From contig NZ_VEHL01000011.1 of assembly GCF_007679965.1 (NCBI RefSeq), positions 124,001 to 188,000 on the forward strand: a DNA stretch of 64,000 nucleotides. Direction: 5' to 3'. The DNA is from Bordetella genomosp. 13 (GTDB lineage Bacteria; Pseudomonadota; Gammaproteobacteria; Burkholderiales; Burkholderiaceae_B). Shown here piece after piece: positions 1 through 8,680 of this stretch. The position numbers and the translations under genes are program-made. How positions within the stretch are numbered: position 1 is the stretch's first letter; every line of letters begins with the position of its first letter. The notes beneath the pieces were generated by a model that was given only the letters and a program-made list of their open reading frames with translations, did not search any database and was not told where the DNA came from.

Positions 1-672
1 CTGGTTGCCGTGCAGCGTGTCCAGGTGCAGGTCCAGCGAGGCACGGGCCTCTGCGTAGTCGTCGATCTGGCGCTCGGACACGGCCAGCGCGTCGCTGGCC
101 AGGAAATCCGTGCGCACCGGGCCGGGATAGACCACGGTGGCCTTGATGCCCAGTTCCGCCACCTCGGCCGCCAGCGATTCCGTCAGGCCCGCGATCGCGA
201 ACTTGCTGGCCGCGTAGCTGCCCCAGCCCGCGTAGCCGCCCTGGTAGCCCACGATGGACGAAATATTGATGACGTGCCCGGCGCGCCGCGCACGCAGGTG
301 CGGCAAGGCATGGCGCAGCACCGTGGCGGGCGCGAAGACGTTGACCTCGAAGTTGCGGCGCAGTTCGGCGTCGGACAGGGCCTCGATGGCGCCCTGCTGG
401 GCGTAGCCCGCGTTGTTGACCACGACGTCGATGTGGCGGAACGCGTCGATGGTCCGCCGGATGGCGGCGGCGATGCTCTGCTCGTCGGCCAGGTCGGCCT
501 GCAGCGCCAGGAAGCGCCCGGCGGGCGCATCCGGATGGGCCTCGGCCAGTTGCGCCAGCGAGCGCGAGGTGGCAGCCACGCGGTCGCCGCGCGCCAGGGC
601 GTGCGACACCAGCCGGCGGCCGATGCCCTTGGAGGCTCCGGTGATGAACCAGGCCTTCGGTTGTTCGTTCAT
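1..672 (-). CDS. SDR family oxidoreductase (partial, C-terminus outside window)
   Basis: Short-chain dehydrogenase/reductase, probably NAD(P)-dependent, acting on an unknown small alcohol or ketone in the cytoplasm. The N-terminus carries the cofactor motif TGASKGIG (residues about 10-17), followed by NNAG and the catalytic pair in SYAASK. The frame runs off the left edge without a stop, so 224 residues are visible of a usual 250-290. The ATG was chosen because a GGAG lies just upstream (CAAGGAGCATCC). It is read in the same direction as a second SDR about 80 bp upstream, and the two may be co-transcribed. Substrate is not predictable from sequence. Confidence 0.85.
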   Translation of the reverse strand, partial: MNEQPKAWFITGASKGIGRRLVSHALARGDRVAATSRSLAQLAEAHPDAPAGRFLALQADLADEQSIAAAIRRTIDAFRHIDVVVNNAGYAQQGAIEALSDAELRRNFEVNVFAPATVLRHALPHLRARRAGHVINISSIVGYQGGYAGWGSYAASKFAIAGLTESLAAEVAELGIKATVVYPGPVRTDFLASDALAVSERQIDDYAEARASLDLHLDTLHGNQ

Positions 673-755
673 GGATGCTCCTTGGATGAGGGATGAGGGA
701 TGCCCGCGTGGCCTGCCGGGCGCCGGCAGCCAGCGGCGACCGCGCCCGGAGACGC

Positions 756-1496
756 TCAATACGGGCTGGCCGTCGGACGCACCACGATCTCGTTCACGTC
801 CACGCCGGCCGGCTGGTCTATCGCATAGGCGATGGCGCGGGCGATCGCGTCCGGGGTCATCGCCACGCTGCGGAACTGGCGCATGGCCGCCTGCGCGCTG
901 GCGTCCGTGATCGTGTCGGCCAGCTCGGACTCGACCACGCCGGGACAGATCACCGTCACGCGCAGCCTGTCGGTCTCCTGGCGCAGGCCGTCGGAGATGG
1001 CGCGCACCGCGAACTTGGTGGCGCTGTACACCGCGCATTGCGGCCACACCGCCAGGCCGCCGATGGACGAGATGTTGATGACCTGGCCTTCGCCCTGCCG
1101 CTCCATGATGGGCAGCACCGCGGCGATGCCGTGCAGCACGCCGCGGATGTTGACGTCGATCATGCGGTTCCACTCGTCCAGCTTCAGCGCGTTCAGCGGC
1201 GACAGCGGCATCACGCCCGCGTTGTTGACGATGACGTCGATGCGGCCGAACGTGTCCATCGCGTATTGCGCGAAGGCGGCGGTGTCCTCGGCCGAGGTCA
1301 CGTCCAGCGCGCGGTAACGCACCGATTCGCCGGCCTCGCCCAGCGAATCGACCAGCGCGGCCAGGCGGTCGGTGCGGCGCGCGCCGATCACCAGGCGGTG
1401 CCCCTGCGCGGCCAGCAGGCGCACCGCGCCCTCGCCGATGCCGCTGCTGGCGCCGGTGACGAGGATGACCTTGGACTGTCGGGATTGGTTTTCCAT
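756..1496 (-). CDS. SDR family oxidoreductase
   Basis: Complete classical SDR of 246 residues, the usual family length. It shows TGASSGIG near the N-terminus (Rossmann cofactor loop), NNAG, and a YSATK catalytic motif. A GTG two codons upstream is also open, but the ATG is preferred because AGGAG lies 7 nt before it and only 1 nt before the GTG. It is divergent from an AraC-type regulator (start about 240 bp away), the common arrangement in which the regulator controls the oxidoreductase. A second SDR follows downstream. Enzyme class is sure; substrate is unknown. Confidence 0.88.
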   Translation of the reverse strand: MENQSRQSKVILVTGASSGIGEGAVRLLAAQGHRLVIGARRTDRLAALVDSLGEAGESVRYRALDVTSAEDTAAFAQYAMDTFGRIDVIVNNAGVMPLSPLNALKLDEWNRMIDVNIRGVLHGIAAVLPIMERQGEGQVINISSIGGLAVWPQCAVYSATKFAVRAISDGLRQETDRLRVTVICPGVVESELADTITDASAQAAMRQFRSVAMTPDAIARAIAYAIDQPAGVDVNEIVVRPTASPY

Positions 1497-1734
1497 TTGC
1501 ACACTCCTATCGATGGGCCATGGCCGGCGGTGGGCACGCGATTTTCAGGGCCGTGCCGGCCTGGGCGGTTGTTCGGCCTTGCATATCAAGAGCCTGTGTA
1601 GAAATGGTAGAAGCGCGGGCCCGCGGCTTGAATACCCATGACGATTCGATGCTTGCCCATTCCTATCGATCGTCTCGACCCCTGCGCCGCGGGCCGCCTA
1701 CAATGGAACCACGCGGCCGACACGGAGACCCATC

Positions 1735-2688
1735 GTGAGAAGCACCACCCCGGCATCGCTGAAGATGACCGACATCCTGATGCGCCTGGCGCCCAACGAG
1801 GGCTATACCCAATCCGCCCTGGACAGCGTGCGCCTGATGCGTTCGAACCGCCCGCTGGCGCGCACGCCGGTGCTGTACGAGCCAAGCATCGTCATCGTCT
1901 GCCAGGGCCGCAAGCTGGGATTCCTGGGCGACGAGATGTACGTGTACGACCCGCAGCAATACCTGGTGCTGTCGGTGCCGCTGCCCTTTTCCACCGAGAC
2001 CCTCGCCAGCGAGGACGAGCCCATGCTGGGCGTGGCCATCCGGCTGGACCTGCTGGAACTGAGCGCGCTGATCACCGAGCTGGACGATGCCGCCGGCCCC
2101 GGCCGGGGCGCGCCCCTGGGCATCGTGTCCACGCCGCTGGACGACGACCTGGCCGATGCGACGCTGCGCTTGCTGCGCGCGCTGTCGTCGCCGCTGGATG
2201 CCAGGGTCCTGGGGCCCGCCATCGTCCACGAGATCTGCTATCGCGTGCTGACCGGCGCGCAGGGCGCGGCCATGCGCGCGGCGCTGGCGCACAACGGGCG
2301 CTTCGGCCGCGTGGCGAAGGCGCTGAACTGCATCCACGCGGATTACGCGCAGCCGCTGACGGTGGCGCAGCTGGCCAGCGAGGCCGGCATGAGCGTGCCG
2401 GCCTTCCATGCGAACTTCCGCACGGTCACGCAGACCTCGCCGATCCAGTACATCAAGTCGACCCGGCTGCACCAGGCCCGCCTGCTGATGATCCGCGACG
2501 GGCTGACGGCGGCGGGCGCCGCGGCGAAGGTGGGCTACGAAAGCCCGTCGCAGTTCAGCCGCGAATTCAAGCGCTTCTTCGGCCGCACGCCGTCGGACGA
2601 GGTGCGGGACAAGCGGGAGACTTTCGCGCTGTCGCCGGCCACCCGGCTGGACGACCTGGAATGGCGGCCGGAAGCGATGGCCGGCTGA
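1735..2688 (+). CDS. AraC family transcriptional regulator with AraC_N ligand domain
   Basis: DNA-binding regulator of about 317 residues. The N-terminal half (LAPNEGYTQ, then the RTPVLYEPSIVIVCQGRK region) matches the AraC_N-type cupin domain. The C-terminal ~100 residues hold the double helix-turn-helix, ending in the typical GYESPSQFSREFKRFFG signature. The start is a GTG with a modest GGAGA upstream; an internal ATG at codon 11 is an alternative. It is divergent from the SDR gene at 756-1496 and is probably its local regulator. It closely resembles a second AraC_N regulator at 9650-10621, which is also divergent from an SDR. Confidence 0.85.
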   Translation: MRSTTPASLKMTDILMRLAPNEGYTQSALDSVRLMRSNRPLARTPVLYEPSIVIVCQGRKLGFLGDEMYVYDPQQYLVLSVPLPFSTETLASEDEPMLGVAIRLDLLELSALITELDDAAGPGRGAPLGIVSTPLDDDLADATLRLLRALSSPLDARVLGPAIVHEICYRVLTGAQGAAMRAALAHNGRFGRVAKALNCIHADYAQPLTVAQLASEAGMSVPAFHANFRTVTQTSPIQYIKSTRLHQARLLMIRDGLTAAGAAAKVGYESPSQFSREFKRFFGRTPSDEVRDKRETFALSPATRLDDLEWRPEAMAG

Positions 2689-2776
2689 TGGAACAGTGCA
2701 TCTCGCGAACGTCGCGAAGCCGCGGATTTCGCCATGCTAGGATCGTTTTCCCCTCTTGCCTGATGAAGATTCCGCC

Positions 2777-3349
2777 ATGAAAAAACTGCTCGCCACCTGC
2801 CTCCTGCTAGCCGCTACGCCCGTCATCGCGGCGCCCGTCACCTACGAGCTCGATCCCACGCACACTTATCCCAGCTTCGAGGTCGACCACTTCAACGGCG
2901 CGTCGGTATGGCGCGGCAAGTTCGAAAAGAGCTCGGGCAAGGTGGTGATCGACCGCGCCGCCAAGACCGGCAGCCTGGAAGTCGAGATCGACGCGGCCAG
3001 CGTCAGTAGCGGCAACGCCGACCTGGACAAGGAGATCGTCAGCGCCAAGATGCTCGACGCCGCGAAGTTCCCCAAGGCGGTCTACAAGAGCACGAAATTC
3101 GTGTTCGAGGGCGACCGTCCGGCGAAGATCGAGGGCGAACTGACCCTGCATGGCGTCACCCGGCCGCTCACGCTGACGGTGGATTCGTTCAAGTGCTACG
3201 ACAACCCCATGCTCAAGCGCGAAGTGTGCGGCGCCGACGCCAAGGGCGAATTCAGCCGCGACGACTACGGCGTGGACTTCGGCAAGGACTTCGGCTTCCA
3301 GATGTACACGCGCCTGCAGATCCAGGTCGAGGGCGTGAAGGCGGACTGA
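2777..3349 (+). CDS. YceI family periplasmic protein
   Basis: YceI/lipocalin-like protein of 190 residues, the usual length. The family binds isoprenoid or other lipophilic molecules in the periplasm. The N-terminus MKKLLATCLLLAATPVIAA is a clear Sec signal peptide, cut near residue 20. The mature protein starts with YELDPTHTYPSFEVDH, a typical YceI opening, and contains the family's LTLHGVTRPLTL segment and a DYGVDFGK-like C-terminal motif. Its 3' end faces the convergent cytochrome gene. No operon partner is evident; a role in envelope lipid handling is inferred from the family only. Confidence 0.9.
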   Translation: MKKLLATCLLLAATPVIAAPVTYELDPTHTYPSFEVDHFNGASVWRGKFEKSSGKVVIDRAAKTGSLEVEIDAASVSSGNADLDKEIVSAKMLDAAKFPKAVYKSTKFVFEGDRPAKIEGELTLHGVTRPLTLTVDSFKCYDNPMLKREVCGADAKGEFSRDDYGVDFGKDFGFQMYTRLQIQVEGVKAD

Positions 3350-3369
3350 CGCCCGCACGCCCTCGCCCG

Positions 3370-4761
3370 TCAGCGCATCTGCAGCACGATGACCTCGCTG
3401 CTGGCGGGATCGGTGCGGTCCCGCAGCGCCTTCACGTCGGCCTGCGACACCGCGCCGCCCGTGTTGCCCCAGGACGTGCGCACGAAGCTCAGCACGTCCG
3501 CGATCTCCTTGTCGGACAGCTGGTTGCGGAAGGGCGGCATCCGGTAGGCGTCGGGCACGCCGTCGGCCACGATGCGGCCCGAGCCGTTCAACGTGACGTT
3601 GATGTGCGAGGCCGACTCCTTGACCAGCGAAGACGCCGATCCCGCCAGCGGCGGAATCCACTGTCCCTGCCCGCGCCCGTCCACGCCGTGGCAGGCGCTG
3701 CATCGGGCCATGTAGGTCTGCGCGCCGGGGATCTTCAGGAACTCGGCCGAGCCCGGCGCGGCCTGCGTCGCCGCCACGTACTGCCAGGGCTTGCCGTCGC
3801 GCGCCGGATCGCCAGGCAGGGACTTCAGGTAGCGCGCCACCGCCTTCAGGTCCTCGTCCTTCATGAACTGGGTCGAGTTGTTGAAGGCGTCCGTCATCGA
3901 TCCGAAGACGACGGCGTGCGCGTTGCGGCCCGTCTTCAGGAACTGGTAGACCTCCGCCTCGCTCCAGCGGCCCAGGCCGGTGTTGTGGTCGTTGCGCAGG
4001 CTGGGCGCATACCAGCCATCGAGCAGCGCGCCGGACAGGTACCGCGGATCGCGTTCGTCGTAGGCCTTCTCGTCGAAGGCCGCGCCGCGCGGCGTGTGGC
4101 AGCTGCCGCAATGGCCCGCGCCCTGCACGAGGTAGGCGCCGCGCAGCCAGAGCGGGTCGCCGCTTTCCGCGGCCACGGGCGCATAGCTGCCCGACCCGGT
4201 GAACACGGCGTTCCACAGCGCCAGCGGCCAGCGCTGGTTCAGCGGCCATTCGATCTCGCTGGGCTTGTTCTGCTGGCGCGCGGGCCGCACGTCGTGCATG
4301 AAGTAAGCGTACAGCGCGCGCACGTCGTCATCGCTCAGCTTGACGTACGACGGATACGGCATCGCGGGATACAGCCTGTGCCCGTCGCGCGCCACGCCGT
4401 GCCTGACGGCCCGGTCGAAGTCCGCCAGGCTGTAGCTGCCGATGCCCGTGTCCTTGTCCGGCGTGATGTTGGTCGCGTAGATCGACCCCAGCGGCGTGGC
4501 CATCTCCAGCCCGCCAGCAAAGGGCGCGCCGCCGGGCACGCTGTGACAGGCCACGCAGTCGCTCAGCCGCGCCACGTACTCGCCCTGCCGGACCATGGCG
4601 TCCGAAGGCGTCTGCGCCGCGGCGTCGCCATCGAAAGCCGAGGCGGGCGTCCTCGTCACGAACCACGCCACGCCGGCCGCCGCAGCCAGGGCGGCCAGCA
4701 GCACCACGTGCCGTTTCCGGGGAAATCCGCGCTTCTTCATGTTCTTGTCGCTACTGTTCAC
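3370..4761 (-). CDS. Membrane-anchored triheme cytochrome c, electron acceptor of molybdenum hydroxylase
   Basis: A c-type cytochrome of 463 residues with an N-terminal membrane anchor (about residues 19-36) and three heme-binding sites: CVACH (C69), CGSCH (C218) and CSACH (C354). This three-domain layout is typical of cytochrome subunits that take electrons from periplasmic dehydrogenases (alcohol dehydrogenase, gluconate dehydrogenase and isoquinoline-oxidoreductase types). It lies 13 bp after the molybdopterin subunit and is surely in the same operon, so it probably passes electrons from that enzyme to the respiratory chain. The GTG start sits just after the upstream stop; an ATG seven codons in is possible. 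Confidence 0.9.
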   Translation of the reverse strand: MNSSDKNMKKRGFPRKRHVVLLAALAAAAGVAWFVTRTPASAFDGDAAAQTPSDAMVRQGEYVARLSDCVACHSVPGGAPFAGGLEMATPLGSIYATNITPDKDTGIGSYSLADFDRAVRHGVARDGHRLYPAMPYPSYVKLSDDDVRALYAYFMHDVRPARQQNKPSEIEWPLNQRWPLALWNAVFTGSGSYAPVAAESGDPLWLRGAYLVQGAGHCGSCHTPRGAAFDEKAYDERDPRYLSGALLDGWYAPSLRNDHNTGLGRWSEAEVYQFLKTGRNAHAVVFGSMTDAFNNSTQFMKDEDLKAVARYLKSLPGDPARDGKPWQYVAATQAAPGSAEFLKIPGAQTYMARCSACHGVDGRGQGQWIPPLAGSASSLVKESASHINVTLNGSGRIVADGVPDAYRMPPFRNQLSDKEIADVLSFVRTSWGNTGGAVSQADVKALRDRTDPASSEVIVLQMR

Positions 4762-4774
4762 GGATACGCCCGCC

Positions 4775-7021
4775 TCAGACTTTGAAGGTATGGCGAGACA
4801 GCGGCAAGCTGCGCACGCGCTCGCCCGTCAGCGCCGCCACCGCATTGACCACCGCCGGGGCCACGGCCGGCAGCGGCGGCTCGCCGATGCCGCCCATCTT
4901 GGCGCCGCTCTCGACCACGCGCACGTGCACCCGCGCCATGCGCGCCGCCGGCAGGATGGGGTACAGGTCGTAGTTGCGCGCGGCGGGCATGCCGTCCTTG
5001 TAGACGGCCTCTTCCACCAGCGCCTGCGACAGCCCCAGCGCGACGGCCCCATTGACCTGGGCCTCGACGATGGCGGGGTTGACGATGTTGCCCGGGTCGA
5101 TGGCCTCCCAGATGTCGTGCACCCTGACCTGGCCCTGCTCCAGGGACACCTCGGCGATCACAGCCGCCTCGGTGCCGAACGGCGACGCCATCGCCACGCC
5201 GCGCGCGCGGCGCGTGCCGTCCTCGGCGGTGTAGGGACCGCGCCGCCATCCTCCCGACAGCTCGCCCACCGCTTTCAGCAGCGTGGTCAGCCGCGCGTTG
5301 CCCTGCAGCAGCCGCAGCCGCAGTTCATAGGGATCCTTGCCGCCCTTGTCGGCCAACTCGTCGAGGAACGCCTCGTACATGAAGTCGTTGAGCGAGTTGC
5401 CGACCGAACGCCAGTAGCCCAGCATCGCGGGCTGCTTCACGTAGATCTGCGCGATCCGGCGGTTCGGGATCGCGTAGGCCTTCTTCGCCAGGCCCTCGAC
5501 CGCGGTCGGGTCCACCGTCTCGCCGCGCCGGTTGCTGATGCCTTCCGTGGGCCCTTCGGTCACCGTCACGGCCTCCAGCGCCACCGGCATGCCGTCGGCG
5601 TCGAGGCCGGCGCGAAAGCGCACCGCGGCCGTGGGACGCAGCGTGTCGCGCAGGAACTCCTCTTCGCGGCTCCAGATCAGCTTGATGGGCCGGCCCACCG
5701 CCTTGGCCAGCGCGATCGCCTGCGGGTAGGGATTGGCGGTGTCGTACAGGAAGTGGCGTCCGAAGAAACCGCCCAGCAGCGGCGAATGGACGATGACCTT
5801 GTCCGGCGCCAGGCCGGCGCGCTTGGCGATGTCGGCGCGGAACATGTCGGGCGCCTGATTGGGCGCCCAGACCTCCAGCGTGCCGTCGCTGTTGAAGCGC
5901 GCCAGCGTGGACGAGGGCTCCAGCTGCGCGTGGTTCAGGTACGGGCTGTGGTAGGTGGCGCTGACCGTGGTCTTGGCGCCTTGCAGGGCCTGGTCCAGAT
6001 TGCCCTCGGTCTCGGCCGCCTCGCCCGCGCCGGGCGCTTGCGCCAGGCGCTCGCGGTAGGCCTCGGTCGAGAAGTCGGCGGGCATCCTGCGCGCGGCGGC
6101 ATCCGGCCCGCCTTCCTGCCAGTCGACCTGCAGGGCCTCGGCGGCGCGCTTGGCATGCCACCAGCGCTCGGCCACCACCGCCATGGCGCCGGGCAGGCGA
6201 TGCACGGAATGCACCCCTTTCATGGCGCGCACCTGCGCCTCGTTGCGCACGCCGGCCACGGTCATGCCCAGCCGCGGCGCGTGCTGCACGGCCGCGTGCA
6301 GCATGCCGTCAACCTGCATGTCGATGGTGTAGAGCGTCTTGCCCGTGGACTTGTCGTGCGCGTCCAGGCGGGGAACGGGCTTGCCGATCCAGCGGAACTG
6401 ACCGGGGTCACGCAGCGTCACGCCGGCGGGGTCGGGCACCGGCAGGTCGAGCGCGCGCGGCGCCAGCTCGCCGTACGCCAGCGTACGGCCCGACGCGGCA
6501 TGGACCACCTTACCGGGCTCGGTGGACAGTTCGCCCACCGGCACGCCCAGTTGCGTGGACGCGGCCTGCAGCAGCATCAGGCGCGCCATCGCGCCCAGGC
6601 GCCGCATGGCCGCGTAGCCCATGCGCACGGACATGCTGCCCCCGGTGATGCGCCGGCCGTTGGCCAGCACGACGAACTCCTGGCCCGGCGGCGCGTTCTC
6701 CACGATGAAGGTGGAGGGATCGGCGTCGAGCTCTTCGCCGACGATCTGCGCCATCGCGGTGAAGGTGCCCTGCCCGCCCTCGATGAAGGGGCTCAACAGG
6801 CGCACCCGGCCGTCCGGCCGGATCTCGAGGAACGCGGGCACGCGGGTGGCGGGCTCCGAGGTGGTGACGCCCTGCGCGCGTGCGCGGCCCATGGGCAGGC
6901 CGAAGCCCAGCACCAGGGCGCCTGCCGCGGCCCCCAGCAGCAGATGGCGGCGGGACACATTGACAGGTTCGCCGGTGGGATAGTCGGGACCGGCGGCGGG
7001 TACGAAAATGGCGTCTTTCAT
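4775..7021 (-). CDS. Xanthine dehydrogenase-family molybdopterin-binding subunit (IorB-like, Tat exported)
   Basis: Large catalytic subunit (748 residues) of a molybdenum hydroxylase, similar in layout to isoquinoline 1-oxidoreductase beta subunit or related aldehyde oxidases. Residues 22-50 form a twin-arginine signal (SRRHLLLGAAAGALVLG, ending in ARAQ), so it is folded with cofactor and exported. Near the C-terminus GGIGEPPLPAVAPA carries the conserved active-site glutamate. The ATG overlaps the stop of the upstream 2Fe-2S subunit as ATGA, which fixes the start; the reading frame is open further upstream but that part is not coding. The operon order is 2Fe-2S subunit, this subunit, then triheme cytochrome. 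The natural substrate (an aldehyde or N-heterocycle) cannot be told from sequence. Confidence 0.9.
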   Translation of the reverse strand: MKDAIFVPAAGPDYPTGEPVNVSRRHLLLGAAAGALVLGFGLPMGRARAQGVTTSEPATRVPAFLEIRPDGRVRLLSPFIEGGQGTFTAMAQIVGEELDADPSTFIVENAPPGQEFVVLANGRRITGGSMSVRMGYAAMRRLGAMARLMLLQAASTQLGVPVGELSTEPGKVVHAASGRTLAYGELAPRALDLPVPDPAGVTLRDPGQFRWIGKPVPRLDAHDKSTGKTLYTIDMQVDGMLHAAVQHAPRLGMTVAGVRNEAQVRAMKGVHSVHRLPGAMAVVAERWWHAKRAAEALQVDWQEGGPDAAARRMPADFSTEAYRERLAQAPGAGEAAETEGNLDQALQGAKTTVSATYHSPYLNHAQLEPSSTLARFNSDGTLEVWAPNQAPDMFRADIAKRAGLAPDKVIVHSPLLGGFFGRHFLYDTANPYPQAIALAKAVGRPIKLIWSREEEFLRDTLRPTAAVRFRAGLDADGMPVALEAVTVTEGPTEGISNRRGETVDPTAVEGLAKKAYAIPNRRIAQIYVKQPAMLGYWRSVGNSLNDFMYEAFLDELADKGGKDPYELRLRLLQGNARLTTLLKAVGELSGGWRRGPYTAEDGTRRARGVAMASPFGTEAAVIAEVSLEQGQVRVHDIWEAIDPGNIVNPAIVEAQVNGAVALGLSQALVEEAVYKDGMPAARNYDLYPILPAARMARVHVRVVESGAKMGGIGEPPLPAVAPAVVNAVAALTGERVRSLPLSRHTFKV

Positions 7022-7581
7022 CACGCGGCCTCCCCGGTGCGCGCGCTGCCGCAGCAGCCGGCATGGTCCGCGGTGTGGATCGCGATGACGCCCGCCCCCG
7101 CCGCCGCACGGCGCGCGCCGGACGCATCGCCCGGCTTGCCGCCGGCCAGGTCGTGCAGCGCCGCCTTGATGGCGTTGTAGGTGCCGCAGCGGCAAAGATT
7201 GATCATGGCGGCCGCGATCTCGTCGTCGGACGGATGGGGAATGTGCTTGAGCAGCGCGGTGGCCGCCATCACTTGGCCCGACTGGCAGTAGCCGCACTGC
7301 GGCACCTGGTGCTTCACCCAGGCGGCCACCACGCGCTTGCCGACCTCGTCCTGCTCGACGCCCTCGATCGTGGTGATGGCGCGGCCGGCCATGCCGCCGA
7401 CCGGCATGACGCACGAACGCACCACCGCCCCATCCATCAGCACCGAACAGGCGCCGCACTGCGCCAGGCCGCAGCCGTATTTCGTGCCCGTCATGCCGAG
7501 ATCGTCGCGGATCACCCACAACAAGGGGGTATCGGGTTCCGCGTCGACCGTACAGGTCTTGCCGTTGATGTTCAGTTCCAT
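7021..7581 (-). CDS. (2Fe-2S)-binding subunit of molybdenum hydroxylase (IorA-like)
   Basis: Small electron-transfer subunit with two 2Fe-2S clusters. The plant-type cluster uses C37, C42, C45 and C57 (GCGLAQCGAC); the all-helical cluster uses C96, C99, C130 and C132 (QCGYCQSG, LCRCGTY). It feeds electrons from the molybdopterin subunit, with which it overlaps by ATGA. At 186 residues it is about 30 longer than typical IorA proteins: the C-terminal tail from about residue 150 is Ala/Gly-rich and contains an extra CC pair. The start MELNING is the family's usual beginning; the open frame upstream of it has no support. Confidence 0.92.
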   Translation of the reverse strand: MELNINGKTCTVDAEPDTPLLWVIRDDLGMTGTKYGCGLAQCGACSVLMDGAVVRSCVMPVGGMAGRAITTIEGVEQDEVGKRVVAAWVKHQVPQCGYCQSGQVMAATALLKHIPHPSDDEIAAAMINLCRCGTYNAIKAALHDLAGGKPGDASGARRAAAGAGVIAIHTADHAGCCGSARTGEAA

Positions 7582-7738
7582 ATTCTTCGATCCTCTATCC
7601 GGCATCCGGCGCACGGTGGCCCGCCAGGCGGCGCCGCGCGCCTGGACTGACTCGGAGCTTATCGCCAATCGCCGGCGTGCGAGGGTGCCGCCGATTGCAT
7701 GCTCCCATGCACTAGATTGATGAATCGAAGCGGCGGCG

Positions 7739-8632
7739 CTATTCCGGATGGCGCAGCGCGTCGATCACGACCTGCATGGCGCGCGGGGTTTCGCGGCGGC
7801 TGGCGTGGAACAGGTGATAGCCGGGAAACCTGCGCCACCAGGCCTCCAGGACGGGCACCAGCGTGCCCGCATCGATATGCGGCCGGACCAGGTCTTCCGG
7901 CACGTACGCCAGCCCGTGGCCCGAGAGCGCGGCGTTGACGATCTGGTAGACGCCGTTGAACGTCGCGCGCCCTTCCACTTGCACGTTCATGGCGCGTCCG
8001 CCCTTCTTCAATTCCCAGGCGTACAGGTTTCCCCGGGTGGGCAGCCGCAGGTTGATGCAGTCGTGCGCCGTCAGGTCCTGCGGCCTGGCCGGCATCGGCC
8101 GCTGCGCGAAGTACGCAGGCGCGCCCACGATGGCCAGGCGCAGGTCGGGGCCGATGCGCACGGCGGAAATATCGCTGCCGAGGCCGTCGCCCAGGCGCAC
8201 GCCGAAGTCGTAGCGTCCCTGGACGATGTCGCTGAAGGCGTAGTCGACGTGCAGCTCGACCTTGATCCGGGGATAGTCCGCCAGCACCCGCGACAGCTTC
8301 GGCCACAGCACCGTGTCGATCGCATGGTCGGTGGCGGTGAACCGCAACGTGCCGGCCGGCGTGCCGCCCAGGTCGACGATGGATCGCAGTTCCGCCTCGA
8401 TGTCCCGCAGCTGGGGCGATACGGCCGCCAGCAGCCGCTGCCCGGCCTCGGTCACCGACACGCTGCGCGTGGTGCGCGTCAGCAGCCGCACGCCCAGGCG
8501 CGTCTCCATCTCGCGGATGGTGTGGCTGAGCATGGACTGCGACATGCCCAGCCGGGCGGCCGCCCGCGTGAAGCTGCGCTCCTCGGCGACCGCGATCAGC
8601 GCGAGCAGTTCGCTATAGGGTTTCCGGGACAT
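7739..8632 (-). CDS. LysR family transcriptional regulator
   Basis: LysR-type regulator of 297 residues with the N-terminal winged helix-turn-helix (residues about 8-65, RSFTRAAARLGMSQSMLSHTI). A periplasmic-binding-like effector domain follows. It is read in the same direction as, and about 160 bp upstream of, the molybdenum hydroxylase operon, so it may control that operon. A second, similar LysR gene lies directly upstream in tandem; the two share the same domain pattern and probably arose by duplication. Effector unknown. Confidence 0.9.
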   Translation of the reverse strand: MSRKPYSELLALIAVAEERSFTRAAARLGMSQSMLSHTIREMETRLGVRLLTRTTRSVSVTEAGQRLLAAVSPQLRDIEAELRSIVDLGGTPAGTLRFTATDHAIDTVLWPKLSRVLADYPRIKVELHVDYAFSDIVQGRYDFGVRLGDGLGSDISAVRIGPDLRLAIVGAPAYFAQRPMPARPQDLTAHDCINLRLPTRGNLYAWELKKGGRAMNVQVEGRATFNGVYQIVNAALSGHGLAYVPEDLVRPHIDAGTLVPVLEAWWRRFPGYHLFHASRRETPRAMQVVIDALRHPE

Positions 8633-8680
8633 GGAGCGCCGCCATCAGGAAAGGGGAATACGCCAGCGTCGACCACATCG

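Noticed and set aside
4595..7180. Open frame of 861 codons on the plus strand
   Set aside because: Antisense of the molybdopterin subunit; repeated Arg/His/Gly runs, no domain.
7022..7519. N-terminal extension of the molybdopterin subunit to 914 residues
   Set aside because: This part is out of frame with, and overlaps, the well-supported 2Fe-2S subunit; ATGA overlap and the Tat signal fix the start at 7021.
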